From positions 1 through 24,878 of the forward strand of contig JAUXGM010000013.1 of the NCBI GenBank assembly GCA_030622125.1: a DNA stretch of 24,878 bases. The letters are read 5' to 3'. Every line of letters starts with the position of its first letter. The first letter of the stretch is position 1. Under the pieces are notes generated by a model. It was given only the letters and a program-made list of their open reading frames with translations, was not told the origin of the DNA and did not search any database. The position numbers and the translations under genes are program-made. Of this stretch, positions 14,541 to 24,000 are shown one piece after another. This DNA comes from a bacterium (lineage in GTDB: Bacteria > AUK180).

Positions 14541-15730
14541 TTATACCTTAGCGAGCCGATCTGGATAAATTTAACCTTATCTTTCTCAGATTCATTTAAA
14601 GAAGTCAGGATACTTACATTTTTATTTGTAAAATCGATACCGGATATAATACCTACTGCAAGTGCAAATCCATTACTGTTGGTAAGTCCGACATAAATAT
14701 TTTTTAAATATTGTGGTCGAAACCATTTTGCTCTCGGGTACTTATTCAATATTGTTGAAAAATGATTTTTATCAATATTATCAGGGAAGACTATCAAATC
14801 TCCTTCCCATCCCGGTAGTTTTTCCATATAGAGAACATCAAGGAAATCGTTATTTTCTTGATTGCCGCTTCCTAAAAAACAACGGTCAAATTTTACGCTG
14901 TCAAATGAAAATATCTTTTCCTTTGCATTTTTAAAAAAGGATCTTGAAATATTTTCCCTGAGTTCTTTTCTAATGATTTGAGAGGTGTCGCTTGCCCTTT
15001 TTGAAACAGTTAGTCGCAATATTTTATCCTTCTCAATATGGCGGACAAGATGTTCAAGTTCGTTATCTCTTTGAAGCAGGATGATCAGATCGGGATCAAT
15101 AATATCTATCTTTGCCCTTTTGATACTTCTTCCGCCATCTCCATGCACCCAGCCGGTTGTGTCAAGGATAAATACATCTGTTTTCTTTTCGGCATATTTC
15201 GTTATTCTGGATATACCGGAGAGAAAGGTTGTAAAACATCCACCGGGAGAATGATTACCTATAAAAAATTGCCTATTTATCGGCACCTCTGATAGAGAAA
15301 AATAAGAGCGGTCAAAAATACCGAAACCAATTGTTCCGGGTGCACCGATATCCGATTGTCCCGTATCCGTATCTATAACGCCGACCTTAAGCTCTCTTTC
15401 TAAAAGTTGATTGGCGATAAATGTGGAGAAAAAGGATTTTCCCGTATCCACTTCACCTAAAACAACTATTTTTTTGATCTTTTTATCTATCACTATATCC
15501 GGAATATCATACCATATTTTAGGAATAGTGGAAGCGCTAAGTTCTTCAAATAAACCGCCGGTAATATCCAGATCACCATCTTCCAGACAGATAAAAGGAA
15601 GTTGTTTGCCATTGGGGATCGATATTTTGCCATTTGTATATATTGCACCGATAATTTCATACTTACCGTTTTTAATATCAACGGTTATTTCACCTTTTGC
15701 AAGATAAAGTTTGTCTTTTTTCGTTTTCAT
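14495..15730 (-). CDS. Clp1/GRC3-type polynucleotide 5'-hydroxyl kinase
   Basis: A 411-residue protein with an N-terminal beta-rich region (about 1-75) and a Clp1_P-type kinase domain. Walker A is GEVDTGKS at residues 92-99. The Clp1-specific DTDTGQSDIGAPGTIG follows at 120-135, then a Walker-B-like VFILDTTGWVHG at 186-197. The C-terminal 150 residues end in Clp1-like beta structure. The family transfers phosphate from ATP to the 5'-OH of RNA or DNA. It is well known in eukaryotic and archaeal RNA processing and less common in bacteria. The ATG at 15730 overlaps the upstream gene stop by four bases (ATGA), with GAGG upstream. It is the last gene of the minus-strand operon after the DHH phosphoesterase, which suggests joint work on nucleic-acid ends. 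Confidence 0.8.
   Translation of the reverse strand: MKTKKDKLYLAKGEITVDIKNGKYEIIGAIYTNGKISIPNGKQLPFICLEDGDLDITGGLFEELSASTIPKIWYDIPDIVIDKKIKKIVVLGEVDTGKSFFSTFIANQLLERELKVGVIDTDTGQSDIGAPGTIGFGIFDRSYFSLSEVPINRQFFIGNHSPGGCFTTFLSGISRITKYAEKKTDVFILDTTGWVHGDGGRSIKRAKIDIIDPDLIILLQRDNELEHLVRHIEKDKILRLTVSKRASDTSQIIRKELRENISRSFFKNAKEKIFSFDSVKFDRCFLGSGNQENNDFLDVLYMEKLPGWEGDLIVFPDNIDKNHFSTILNKYPRAKWFRPQYLKNIYVGLTNSNGFALAVGIISGIDFTNKNVSILTSLNESEKDKVKFIQIGSLRYNYDGTEAGFVPPGTI
14502..14515. other. GC-rich perfect palindrome inside overlapping convergent gene ends
   Basis: GTTCCC (14502-14507) and GGGAAC (14510-14515) flank two G bases. The site is much more GC-rich than its surroundings and falls in the 46-base overlap of the phosphoesterase and kinase genes. 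It could form a hairpin on either transcript, but no T run follows on either strand, so an intrinsic terminator is not well supported. Confidence 0.5.
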
Positions 15731-16116
15731 TTTTTTCTTACCTCAAATAATAATGTCGGCCAGAACTTTTCAATTGTCTTATCATTTATTATAAATATCT
15801 CAGAGACATCCCTCAATGGTATCTCGTAATTTTCTACAAATATGGTAGAATCATTTGCCCGAGCGATACCATAATACTCCTTTCCATCAATAGCTCTTAT
15901 CAAATATTTTCTTTCCTCTTCAATTTCCTCCGCTTTTATTTTTTCTATCATACTCCCGGCACACATTGCAACAAGTCCGGGATTTATAGATAGTTTTTTT
16001 CTCAGATTTGAGATTTCCTTTAAGGCATCAATTATAAACTCTCTGTTTTTATATTCGTTTATAATTCTATCTATAAGATTCATAATGTCTTCAAATTCAT
16101 TTTCTAAATATGCCAT
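15727..16116 (-). CDS. Small protein of unknown function between DHH phosphoesterase and kinase
   Basis: I do not recognise this 129-residue protein. The first 70 or so residues look helical and charged, with MAYLENEFEDIMNLIDRIIN and later NLRKKLSINPG. The last 55 look like beta strands: YLIRAIDGKEYYGIA, then STIFVENYEIPLRDVSEIFII. The strand pattern with a central xDGKEYxG turn is reminiscent of a small SH3- or Sm-like barrel, which is speculative. The start at 16116 was chosen because GGAG lies just upstream and the DHH stop ends one base before it. A TTG at 16143 would extend it by nine residues. It overlaps the kinase start by four bases, so all three genes are tightly coupled. Confidence 0.7.
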   Translation of the reverse strand: MAYLENEFEDIMNLIDRIINEYKNREFIIDALKEISNLRKKLSINPGLVAMCAGSMIEKIKAEEIEEERKYLIRAIDGKEYYGIARANDSTIFVENYEIPLRDVSEIFIINDKTIEKFWPTLLFEVRKK

Positions 16117-16117
16117 A

Positions 16118-17422
16118 TTATACTCCGTATTTTTCTTTATCAAAATTATTTTTTATATCGTGAAACTGTTTCAAGAAGATCGACAATGCTTCATCATAAG
16201 GGTAATTCTTGATCATAACATTGCATTCGGCTGCCTTCGGATGCCCGCCTCCCGATATCAATGCCTTTTGTTCATCCGAAACGGTTGCTTTTAAGAGTTC
16301 TGCAAGATCTCCCATTATTTTTCCCGAATGCAGGTTTCCGCCGGTTGATCTAACTGAAAAATGAACAATATCATTTTTTTTCGCTGCCATTATGAATATT
16401 GCGTCCTCGCCATTTGCAAAATCAAAAAGAGCAACGGATCCAAGCATCGGCATTAAATTCATTTCCTTACCCATATAGAGAAACACTCGGGTTTCCTCCA
16501 TTTTTTTTAATTCTATATTTGTGGAAAGAAGATCAATGCCTTTTTCCCAATCCTCTTCAAAGAATTTCAGAATAAGATGTGCTTTTTCCGAGAATTCCTC
16601 AATATCAAGAAGTTCCTCCTCGCTTTTTATTGCGGCAAGGGCAATATTCTGTTTTCGTATTGCTTTTAACATTCTGTATGAAAATTCAGGTTGAAAGATA
16701 TCTTTTAATCTATTATCTTTTTCATTATAAAAAAATTGAAATGCTCCGCCCGATATTGCATGAAGATCATGTGCATACCTTGAAAGTAAGGTCGTAACGG
16801 ATTTTTGTGATGCTTCAAACATTGTCGGTTCAAGGTCATTTCTCTTTTCTATCAGATTTGGGAATTTGCTTGCGAACTCATTATAAAAAGACAGGACATA
16901 AGGTGCGACCATATCAATTGCCGGATCAATGACCCAGTCGCCCTTCATTCCGACCATAGCATAAAGATCGGTAAGATCATCTCTATAGCCAAGTGCCGCA
17001 GCAATGTTGTGTACAACAAAAGATGCGGAACAGTAAGAATTCGGTTTCAGCGACGGGTTGTAATAACTGATTTTTTCGGGGACCGCCGGGGTAAAATGGT
17101 GATCAATCGTTAAAAACGGCTTTTGCGGATCATAAAAATCATCATATTCCTTTAATGTTCCTTTATCGGTAATTACGATAGCATCATAATCGTTATCCGG
17201 AATATCCGATTTTCTTAAAGCAAAATTCGAAGGGAAAAAAATCTTATATTCAATGCCGAGATATTCAAAAAGCTCACTTGTAAGTGCAGCCGATGATATA
17301 CCGTCGGGATCATCATGGGAAAAATAATAAACCTTTTTACCTTTTAGGTCTCTAAAAAATTGCATAACATTGCCAAAATCCTTATTGGCTTTCAGTCTTT
17401 CAATAAATTCATCATAGTTCAT
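16118..17422 (-). CDS. DHH/DHHA1 family phosphoesterase (RecJ-like or oligonucleotide phosphatase)
   Basis: A 434-residue protein with the DHH motifs in order: SHDDPDGISSA at residues 35-45 (metal-binding D38 and D40), ITDKG with D86, the name-giving DHH at 107-109, and MVGMKGDWVID at 156-166. The C-terminal DHHA1 domain has GGGHPKAAEC near 391-400. Members include single-strand exonucleases (RecJ), nanoRNases (NrnA) and cyclic dinucleotide phosphodiesterases. No CBS, GGDEF or membrane domain is present, and the sequence resembles archaeal-type DHH proteins more than classic RecJ. It is first in the minus-strand operon, with a promoter at 17449-17477. Substrate is not assigned, though its kinase neighbour suggests nucleic acid. 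Confidence 0.85.
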   Translation of the reverse strand: MNYDEFIERLKANKDFGNVMQFFRDLKGKKVYYFSHDDPDGISSAALTSELFEYLGIEYKIFFPSNFALRKSDIPDNDYDAIVITDKGTLKEYDDFYDPQKPFLTIDHHFTPAVPEKISYYNPSLKPNSYCSASFVVHNIAAALGYRDDLTDLYAMVGMKGDWVIDPAIDMVAPYVLSFYNEFASKFPNLIEKRNDLEPTMFEASQKSVTTLLSRYAHDLHAISGGAFQFFYNEKDNRLKDIFQPEFSYRMLKAIRKQNIALAAIKSEEELLDIEEFSEKAHLILKFFEEDWEKGIDLLSTNIELKKMEETRVFLYMGKEMNLMPMLGSVALFDFANGEDAIFIMAAKKNDIVHFSVRSTGGNLHSGKIMGDLAELLKATVSDEQKALISGGGHPKAAECNVMIKNYPYDEALSIFLKQFHDIKNNFDKEKYGV

Positions 17423-17448
17423 AACACACTCTCATAAAAATTAAGGTT

Positions 17449-17477
17449 ATTATAATAGATTTTTTAAAAAAATGCAA
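17449..17477 (-). promoter_or_regulatory. Promoter of the DHH-small protein-kinase operon
   Basis: On the minus strand, TTGCAT (17477-17472) is followed after 17 bases by a perfect TATAAT (17454-17449). The DHH start codon is at 17422, leaving a short leader. The -35 is only a half match, while the -10 and spacing are good. Confidence 0.6.
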
Positions 17478-17489
17478 ATATTAAGGTAG

Positions 17490-17534
17490 AGGGACGCAGT
17501 CTTGGGACACACGATGCAAGCAACGTATGTCCCG
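17490..17534 (+). repeat. REP-like palindromic element, copy 2
   Basis: It starts AGGGACGCAGTC, continues TTGGGACACAC and ends TGTCCCG, matching copy 1 (1131-1174, opposite strand). The hairpin runs from 17504 to 17533: GGGACA pairs with TGTCCC and ACG with CGT, with one C-A mismatch, around a ten-base loop. A GTAG tetranucleotide sits immediately 5' at 17486-17489, the position where classic REPs carry the RAYT recognition tetranucleotide. A GCAAGC/GCTTGC pair (17516-17521 and 17534-17539) could form an alternative fold. Confidence 0.7.
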
Positions 17535-17570
17535 CTTGCTTTCGGTGTATTTTCTTTTAACCTTTGATTA

Positions 17571-17780
17571 TATTTCCTTCGGCTGTATTGTTCTCGGGAG
17601 ATATATCGTTATCTAATGAAAAGTCCGGGACACAGTCATTCTATCTTCCTTTGGCTATATTGTTCTCGGGAGGTATATCGTTATCTAAGGAAGAATCCGG
17701 GACACAGTCGTTCTATTTCCTTGTCTATATTGTTCTCGGGAGGTCTATCGTTATCTAATGAAGAGTCCGGGACACATCTC
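17571..17780 (+). repeat. Three tandem 71-72 bp repeats (last copy about 67 bp)
   Basis: The units are 17571-17641, 17642-17713 and 17714-17780. Shared blocks are ATTGTTCTCGGGAG, ATCGTTATCTAA and TCCGGGACACA. The last block carries the left half of the REP-like element. CGGGACACAGTC occurs exactly at 17626-17637 and 17698-17709, and in reverse complement at 1163-1174. Within each unit AG(A/G)T(A/C) faces TATCT across a six-base spacer. Unit 1 pairs AGATA, unit 2 uses AGGTA (a G-T wobble), and unit 3 has one mismatch. Open frames across the array are only translations of the repeat. Confidence 0.85.
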
Positions 17781-17814
17781 AACAAAAAAAATCAGTTTGA
17801 TGAGGTGATGTCCC
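17769..17814 (+). repeat. Third GGGACA/TGTCCC hairpin at the end of the tandem array
   Basis: GGGACA at 17769-17774 (from the last tandem unit) pairs with TGTCCC at 17809-17814, and CTCA (17778-17781) with TGAG (17801-17804), around an A-rich loop of about 19 bases. A further lone TGTCCC lies at 17878-17883 with no obvious partner. The outer stem is the same as in the REP-like copies, but the inner stem differs. Confidence 0.55.
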
Positions 17815-18005
17815 TCTTTTATGGCTTTTCGGAGATTAATATTGTTTTACTTATTTCCTTATCTACTTATTTTTGAATGTCCCTTTTTCCAGAAATTTAG
17901 AAAATTCCAAAAAAATGGAAAATTTTTGAGATATATTTACCTATATAAAATAAGTTAAGAAATGGCATAGATATTGCACATTATATAAAAAAATTGGAGG
18001 TTGCT

Positions 18006-21000
18006 ATGAAAAAGCACATTTTTTTGATTTTACTTTTGTTAGTCGGTATTTTTACTTATGCTGTTGATAAGGAAATATCTTTATCACCAAAGAGGGATTC
18101 GAAAGCTATTTCTCAAAATGAAAAGGGAATAAAGGTTGTTTCTTATCAAAAGCTTAATGAACAGTTTCCAAAAGCCGATTTTAAAGAGGTGAAGGTAAGA
18201 GGGGCTGTTTATTTTCATCCCAGACTGAGGCTTGGTGAGATTAAAAAATTATGTAGCGGTATTATTGCTACGGTAGTTACAGATGCCAAATACCATAAAC
18301 CGGTATTGGTGTGGGGCGATAGGATTTGGGTAAAATTTGAGGACCATAAAACCCGTTCTCATGCAAGAGGGAATAGCTTCTTAAAGCAATTTAATTCAAA
18401 GATTCTTCCACAATATTGGGGAACAGATAAATTTGCATTTAGCGTAAAGATTCCGGATGGGGAAACGGTACAATCATTTGTTGATAAATTAAATAAACTG
18501 CCCGAAATCGAATATGCAGAACCGTGCCCTATTTATCATAGTTATTATATACCGGATGATCCTAGGTATAATCAGGGACTTTACCGTCAATGGCAATGGC
18601 CTCTGATCAAGATGGAAGAAGCATGGGATATTACCAAAGGTGATGCAAGTATTGTTTATGAGATCAATGACACCGGTGTTTCTCTTTACACTTTACCTAA
18701 TGATGCCAATATTGCAACAGGAGCGACCTATGTTCCTTCGGAAGAACTTGAGAATGTTAGTGAATTAAATCCCGGTGGGACCAGAGACCCTGTGAATAAT
18801 GACAATATACCGGCTGATGATAATGGACACGGAACATTTATAGCCAATCTGATATTTGGTGATATGGATGATAAAGAGTATGGTTGCGGTATGGCACCGA
18901 ATGTAACACTTTTACCCTATAAAGCAGGTGGATGTGATGGTGCCTTTGGCCATGGTACCGATGGTATTACTTATGGTACCGCTAATGGTGCTCATGTAAT
19001 TAACTGTTCCTATGGTGGCTCATTCCAGAGTCAAACAAATCATGCTGCCATTGATGCAGCATGGGATGCCGGTATTGTTGTTGTTGCATCATCGGGAAAT
19101 GAAGCTGATACAACAGATCCGTGGCAAGTTGGTAATCCAGCTGAGGTTATAAATGCTCTTGCAATTGGAGCTTGTGACTCCACCGGAATGAGGGCGGATT
19201 TCTCTAATTATGGTTGGGGTAGCACAATTGGTTGGCAGGGGAATGAATCCGGAGAGCTTTTCTGTGTAGCACCAGGTGAGACCGTTTGGACCTTATCTAT
19301 GGGATGGTCGGATGAGAATACCACACCTCCTTATTATCCTCCGGATCTATGTGGAACTGCTGATCCAACCGACCAGTACTGGTGTGGTGCTTCGGGTACC
19401 TCATTTTCTGGTCCTATTGTAGCAGGACTTGTTGCATTGATGTATTCCTGTGGCGCATCTGATCCGGGTACGATAAGAGATATCATTGCGAGTACCTGTG
19501 ATCACACATCAAACGGTTATGCTTCAAACACTGCAACATCAATAATATCGGGTGCCAATACCTATTCCGAAGAATACGGGCATGGACTTATTGATGTTAC
19601 TGCTGCTCTTTTACAGGTGTCGCCTGCACCATATATAGTGATATCAGGAAAAAGTTATGATGATTCACTTGGTGATAATGATGGTATTCCGGAGCCCGGT
19701 GAGGATATAAAGATTACATTAACACTTAAAAATGAAGGGCAGAATGATCCTAAAGCAACATTAACAAGTGTTAGTGCAAAACTATCTACTGAGGATTATT
19801 GGATTGATGATATAACCGATAATACATCTGCTTTTTTGGATATAACAGGGCAATCAAGTCGTACAGCAAGCGATCCCTTTGAATTTATAATAAATCAATA
19901 CTGTCCGAATCTAAGAGAGATTGAATTTTCTGTGTATATAACAGGAAAGTATGACAGTGCGACAAAGAATTACTCGACTACAAGAACATTTAGAATGACG
20001 GTTGGAATCTCATCCATTATAATAGTTGATGTAGATTCAGGTGCTGCGATCAATGGATATACTATGAATTCAGATGAAAGTATTGGGAATGCTCTTTCAC
20101 AATTAGGCTGGCAATATGAAAATTTAATTACTGTCCCTACCGATCTCAATACCTCTATCTGTGATATAGTATTCGTAGCGTCTGGAAATGTTGGCTATTA
20201 TTGGCCGCCTAGATCAAAAACAGGGGATTATCAGGTATTTACAGGTTCTGAACTATCTGCTCTTAATGATTTTGTTGATAATGACGGCAACCTTTATTTT
20301 GAAGGTTCCGGTCAGAGTGAAAGATATTCCGGAAGTGTCTTGTGGCCCCAGTTTGGAACGAGCTATGGAACGGAAGGGGATACTTATGAGCAATCCGTTA
20401 ACATCAGCGATGTAAGCGGTGGAGGCGTCTCAGGTTCGGGACTTGGGAATAAGGTCGTTTATGAAAATAATGTCAGCAATCCAGGTTGGGGGACCTATAC
20501 CAATAGTTATAATACTATAATGAATCCTGATGGTGGTGCATCGGCAACAGTAACCTCGAACGGAGATCAGGGCAAGAATGCTGTAAGGGTTGTCGAATGG
20601 AATATCCCTGCAAAGGGAAAAACGATCTGGTCTGATATACTACTTGGAGGTATTGAATCTTCCGATAATTTTAGTATAGAGAGAAGCGGTTATATGGATA
20701 CAATTATGGATTTCTTCGGGAAATCTACAAATCCTTCCGATAATACTCCACCCTCAAAGGCAGTATTATCTATTAAATTAAATGGTTTCACTCGAGGGAA
20801 AGCTTCTATTTCATGGGTTGCTCCCGGAGATGACGGAGATGCCGGTTGGATATATGATGCCGGAAGTAATGAACCGTATATTATGAAATATGTACAGAAT
20901 AATACGGATCCTTATAATGATAATACCCCATTTGGTTCTATGACTAATCTTCCGGGTGAACCTACAATTACAAATCAACCCGGTAGAAATGAATCTATGA

Positions 21001-24000
21001 CCGTAACGGGTCTTACTGCCGGTAACACCTATGTTTTCCAGTTGAGGGTAACGGATGAATCAAGTAATTATAGTGATTCCGATAAGGTTGTTAAATATTT
21101 CAAGACCGCTTGTGCTGATTACACGGGGCAGGTATGGTTATTGGTTAATGATTCGGATATTTTCGACGGTGAGGATTTAGACTTTCAATGCTGGAAAGAT
21201 ACATTTACAAGGAAAAAAATACTTTACGATGCAGTGTATGATCTACCGACAGATCTTTCCGATTATGATGTCGTATTTTTGATTGGTAACCTAAATGGTT
21301 GTCTTGATGTTTTCTTTGATGATGCCGAAAGTGCAAGACTAAGAGATTATATAGATGCCGGTGGGAATGTTGTTTTGACAGGAATGCGGGTATTTACCAG
21401 AATAGATATCCAGGGCATGGGCACTGCTGGACATTGGGTAGCAGATTATTGGGGCTTGAATATGGATGGCGATCATACGAATAATTATAATGTGGTAAAA
21501 GGTGATAATGGTCTGGCTTGGCAAAGTGCAGGATTTGGAAGTAAGAATTATCCATCACCCGCTAATTATAATCCCGCTTCCTGGCTTGATGGTAATGGAG
21601 ATTTTCTCAATGAAACGATACCTGAAAATGCCGGATGTACTGCGCAATATTTTAATGATTCCTGGAAGAAGGGAAACGGTTGGGAGGTTACAACTTTTCA
21701 ACCTTCCGGTGGTATAAGAATGATTGAATCCATCGCTTTGGATGTTTTTACAACAGAGGCAGATCAGGATGACTGGATTCAAGAAAATCTTGATTTCTTC
21801 GGGTATTCAACAACGGATAATTGCTCACCTGATACGGTTACGGATCTAATAGCTAATTTAACAGTCGCTGCCGGTGAGGTAAGGTTAACATGGACATCAC
21901 CGGGAAATGATAATTGGGTTATTCCTCTTTTTGCGCCTGATGTTTATGTTATGAAACAGGATACTTCAATAATGGATACTGTGGCTAAATTTGATGCTGC
22001 AAGTAATGTAACGGGAACCCTTCCGACACCTGAAAATGCAGGTATAGAACAAACTATGGTTGCTACCGGACTGGCAACCGACCAGGGTTATTATTTCAGA
22101 TTAAGTGCAGATGATACTGCGAATAATGGTCCAACATATTCAAATAATGCTTATATTTATTTACCGGGTAATCTTGCATCACCGAAAATATTGGTATTCG
22201 ATGCAGCAAATCCATGGATGGGCGATCCGGGTAGTTTATATGATGGCATCAATGATGCCGGTCAACCCGCTGATAGGTTGTCAACGCCACTTGCAAGGGC
22301 ATTAACGGACCTTGGTTATTCTTATGATTATGTGATAGATGAGACGGAGGGTAGGGGACCGGCGGTAAATAACACAAATGTTTTACCGGCTGATATATCA
22401 GGTTATGATGTTATGTTTATTGAGATGGCGTCTGCAAGTAATACAAATATGTTCTCTACCGGTGATCAAGCAAAGATAAATAGTTATCTTACTACAGATA
22501 ATAAGAATCTTTTCTGGGAGGATTGGTTTATTTATCAATATCAATTCGATGATAATGATCAGAAAGCACCATTCTGGGATTTGTTTGCTGCTGATGTTAC
22601 AGACATAGCGGGCACAGTTGAGTGGTATGAAACCGGAGGTTATTATTATAATAGTATGGAAGGTGTAGTTTCAGCGATGAAAGGTGATTCAAATCCGTTC
22701 AATATTGCCAATGGAATGAAATTTAAATTTGATAATGCATCGGATCCTGATTATCTACACGATATATTAACTTCAAGTGGTGTTGACTCATATAGAATTC
22801 TTACGGTTACAGAGACCAAATGCGATTCACCGCCACAACTATATCCCCCAGGATTTACTACTACAATGGCACATTGGAATCAAGGAAACAATGTAAGAAC
22901 AGTTCTTTCCGGTTCTGCACTTGCCGGATTAACTCCTTATGATGATTACTGGAGTAATTCAACCTATACGAATCTGATCAAAAATATCATGATATTCTTT
23001 GGTTATGGAGGAAATGTAGGGCTTGAAGTTATTAAGAATACAATTTTAAATCCGGTATGGAATCCGAATGGTGTTGATGGATATTATATCTATTCATACT
23101 ATGGTTCAAATCCTGCATTGTATAAGATAAATAATCTTGCCTATAGTGAAAAAGATAACATTTATCAATATACAAATGTAGATTTAGGACTTCATCATGG
23201 TTCCAATATTACAACAGATGGAACAAATGTTTATTACGGAAGATATGATGAGGGACCTAATCATATGGAAATATATAAGGTGCCCGAAGATGATAGTGCT
23301 GCTGCGGTTGCAAATTATCCGGTAGGAGCCGGGACAGGAGTGCCATGGGCTAAGAAATGGTATGATCCCGATTACATTAACGGGGCGGTATTCGCAGATG
23401 GAAAACCGAGAATCGCTGCCTCCCATGTAGGTGAGATCGTTACCTACCTTGTAAACAGTGCCGAAGCAAATGATCCAAATACACTTGATATTGTCCGATT
23501 AACTGGTTTTCAAGGTTCAGTAGAAAATAATGATACGATTGAGCCAAAATGTTATCAGCCGAAATGGGCGCCCGATGGTGATAGTGTTGTTTTTGTTTAC
23601 AGACCCGCAACCCCAGGAGGTACGGCTGCAAAATCAGGTATCTATATTATTACGGATGTTTTACATACAATTGCAATTTCTAATGCAACACAACAATATT
23701 GGGCAACATCACTAAGTGATTCACGAATAAAAGAGATTTATAAGTATGGTAGACATCCGACATGGTCTCCATCATTTTCACAGGATGGATCCATTGTAGC
23801 ATTTACGGTAGATGTAACAGATAAATTTGACAATCACGACTTTATTACTAATGCAAAATCAGGTATAGAAAATACGAATTTTGACATTTACAAAAAAACA
23901 GTTGCAAAAGTAGGATATCCTGAGGATATGATTTTATCAGCATCAGATAAGGGTGAAGCATTTACAAAATGGGCAACGGAAGGTGGAGATAAATTATGTC

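Larger units (their letters stand above)
17423..18005. other. Intergenic repeat cluster between the DHH operon and the protease gene
   Basis: This 583-base gap has divergent genes on each side. It holds the minus-strand promoter, REP-like copy 2, the tandem array and the third hairpin. An AT-rich stem follows at 17901-17926 (AAAATTCCA facing TGG-AA-AATTTT with a two-base bulge), and then the protease ribosome binding site. I see no gene in it. A plus-strand promoter for the protease was not clear: TATATA-like strings occur at 17942 and 17983 without a well-spaced -35. Confidence 0.7.

Noticed and set aside
17571-17780. Possible CRISPR array
   Set aside because: The three 71-72 bp units are adjacent, with no unique spacers between constant repeats, and no cas genes are in the window.
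17564-17876. Overlapping open frames with repeated FSGGISLS-like peptides
   Set aside because: They are translations of the 71-72 bp tandem repeat, with no ribosome binding site, and the unit lengths are not all multiples of three. Stems and REP motifs explain the sequence better.
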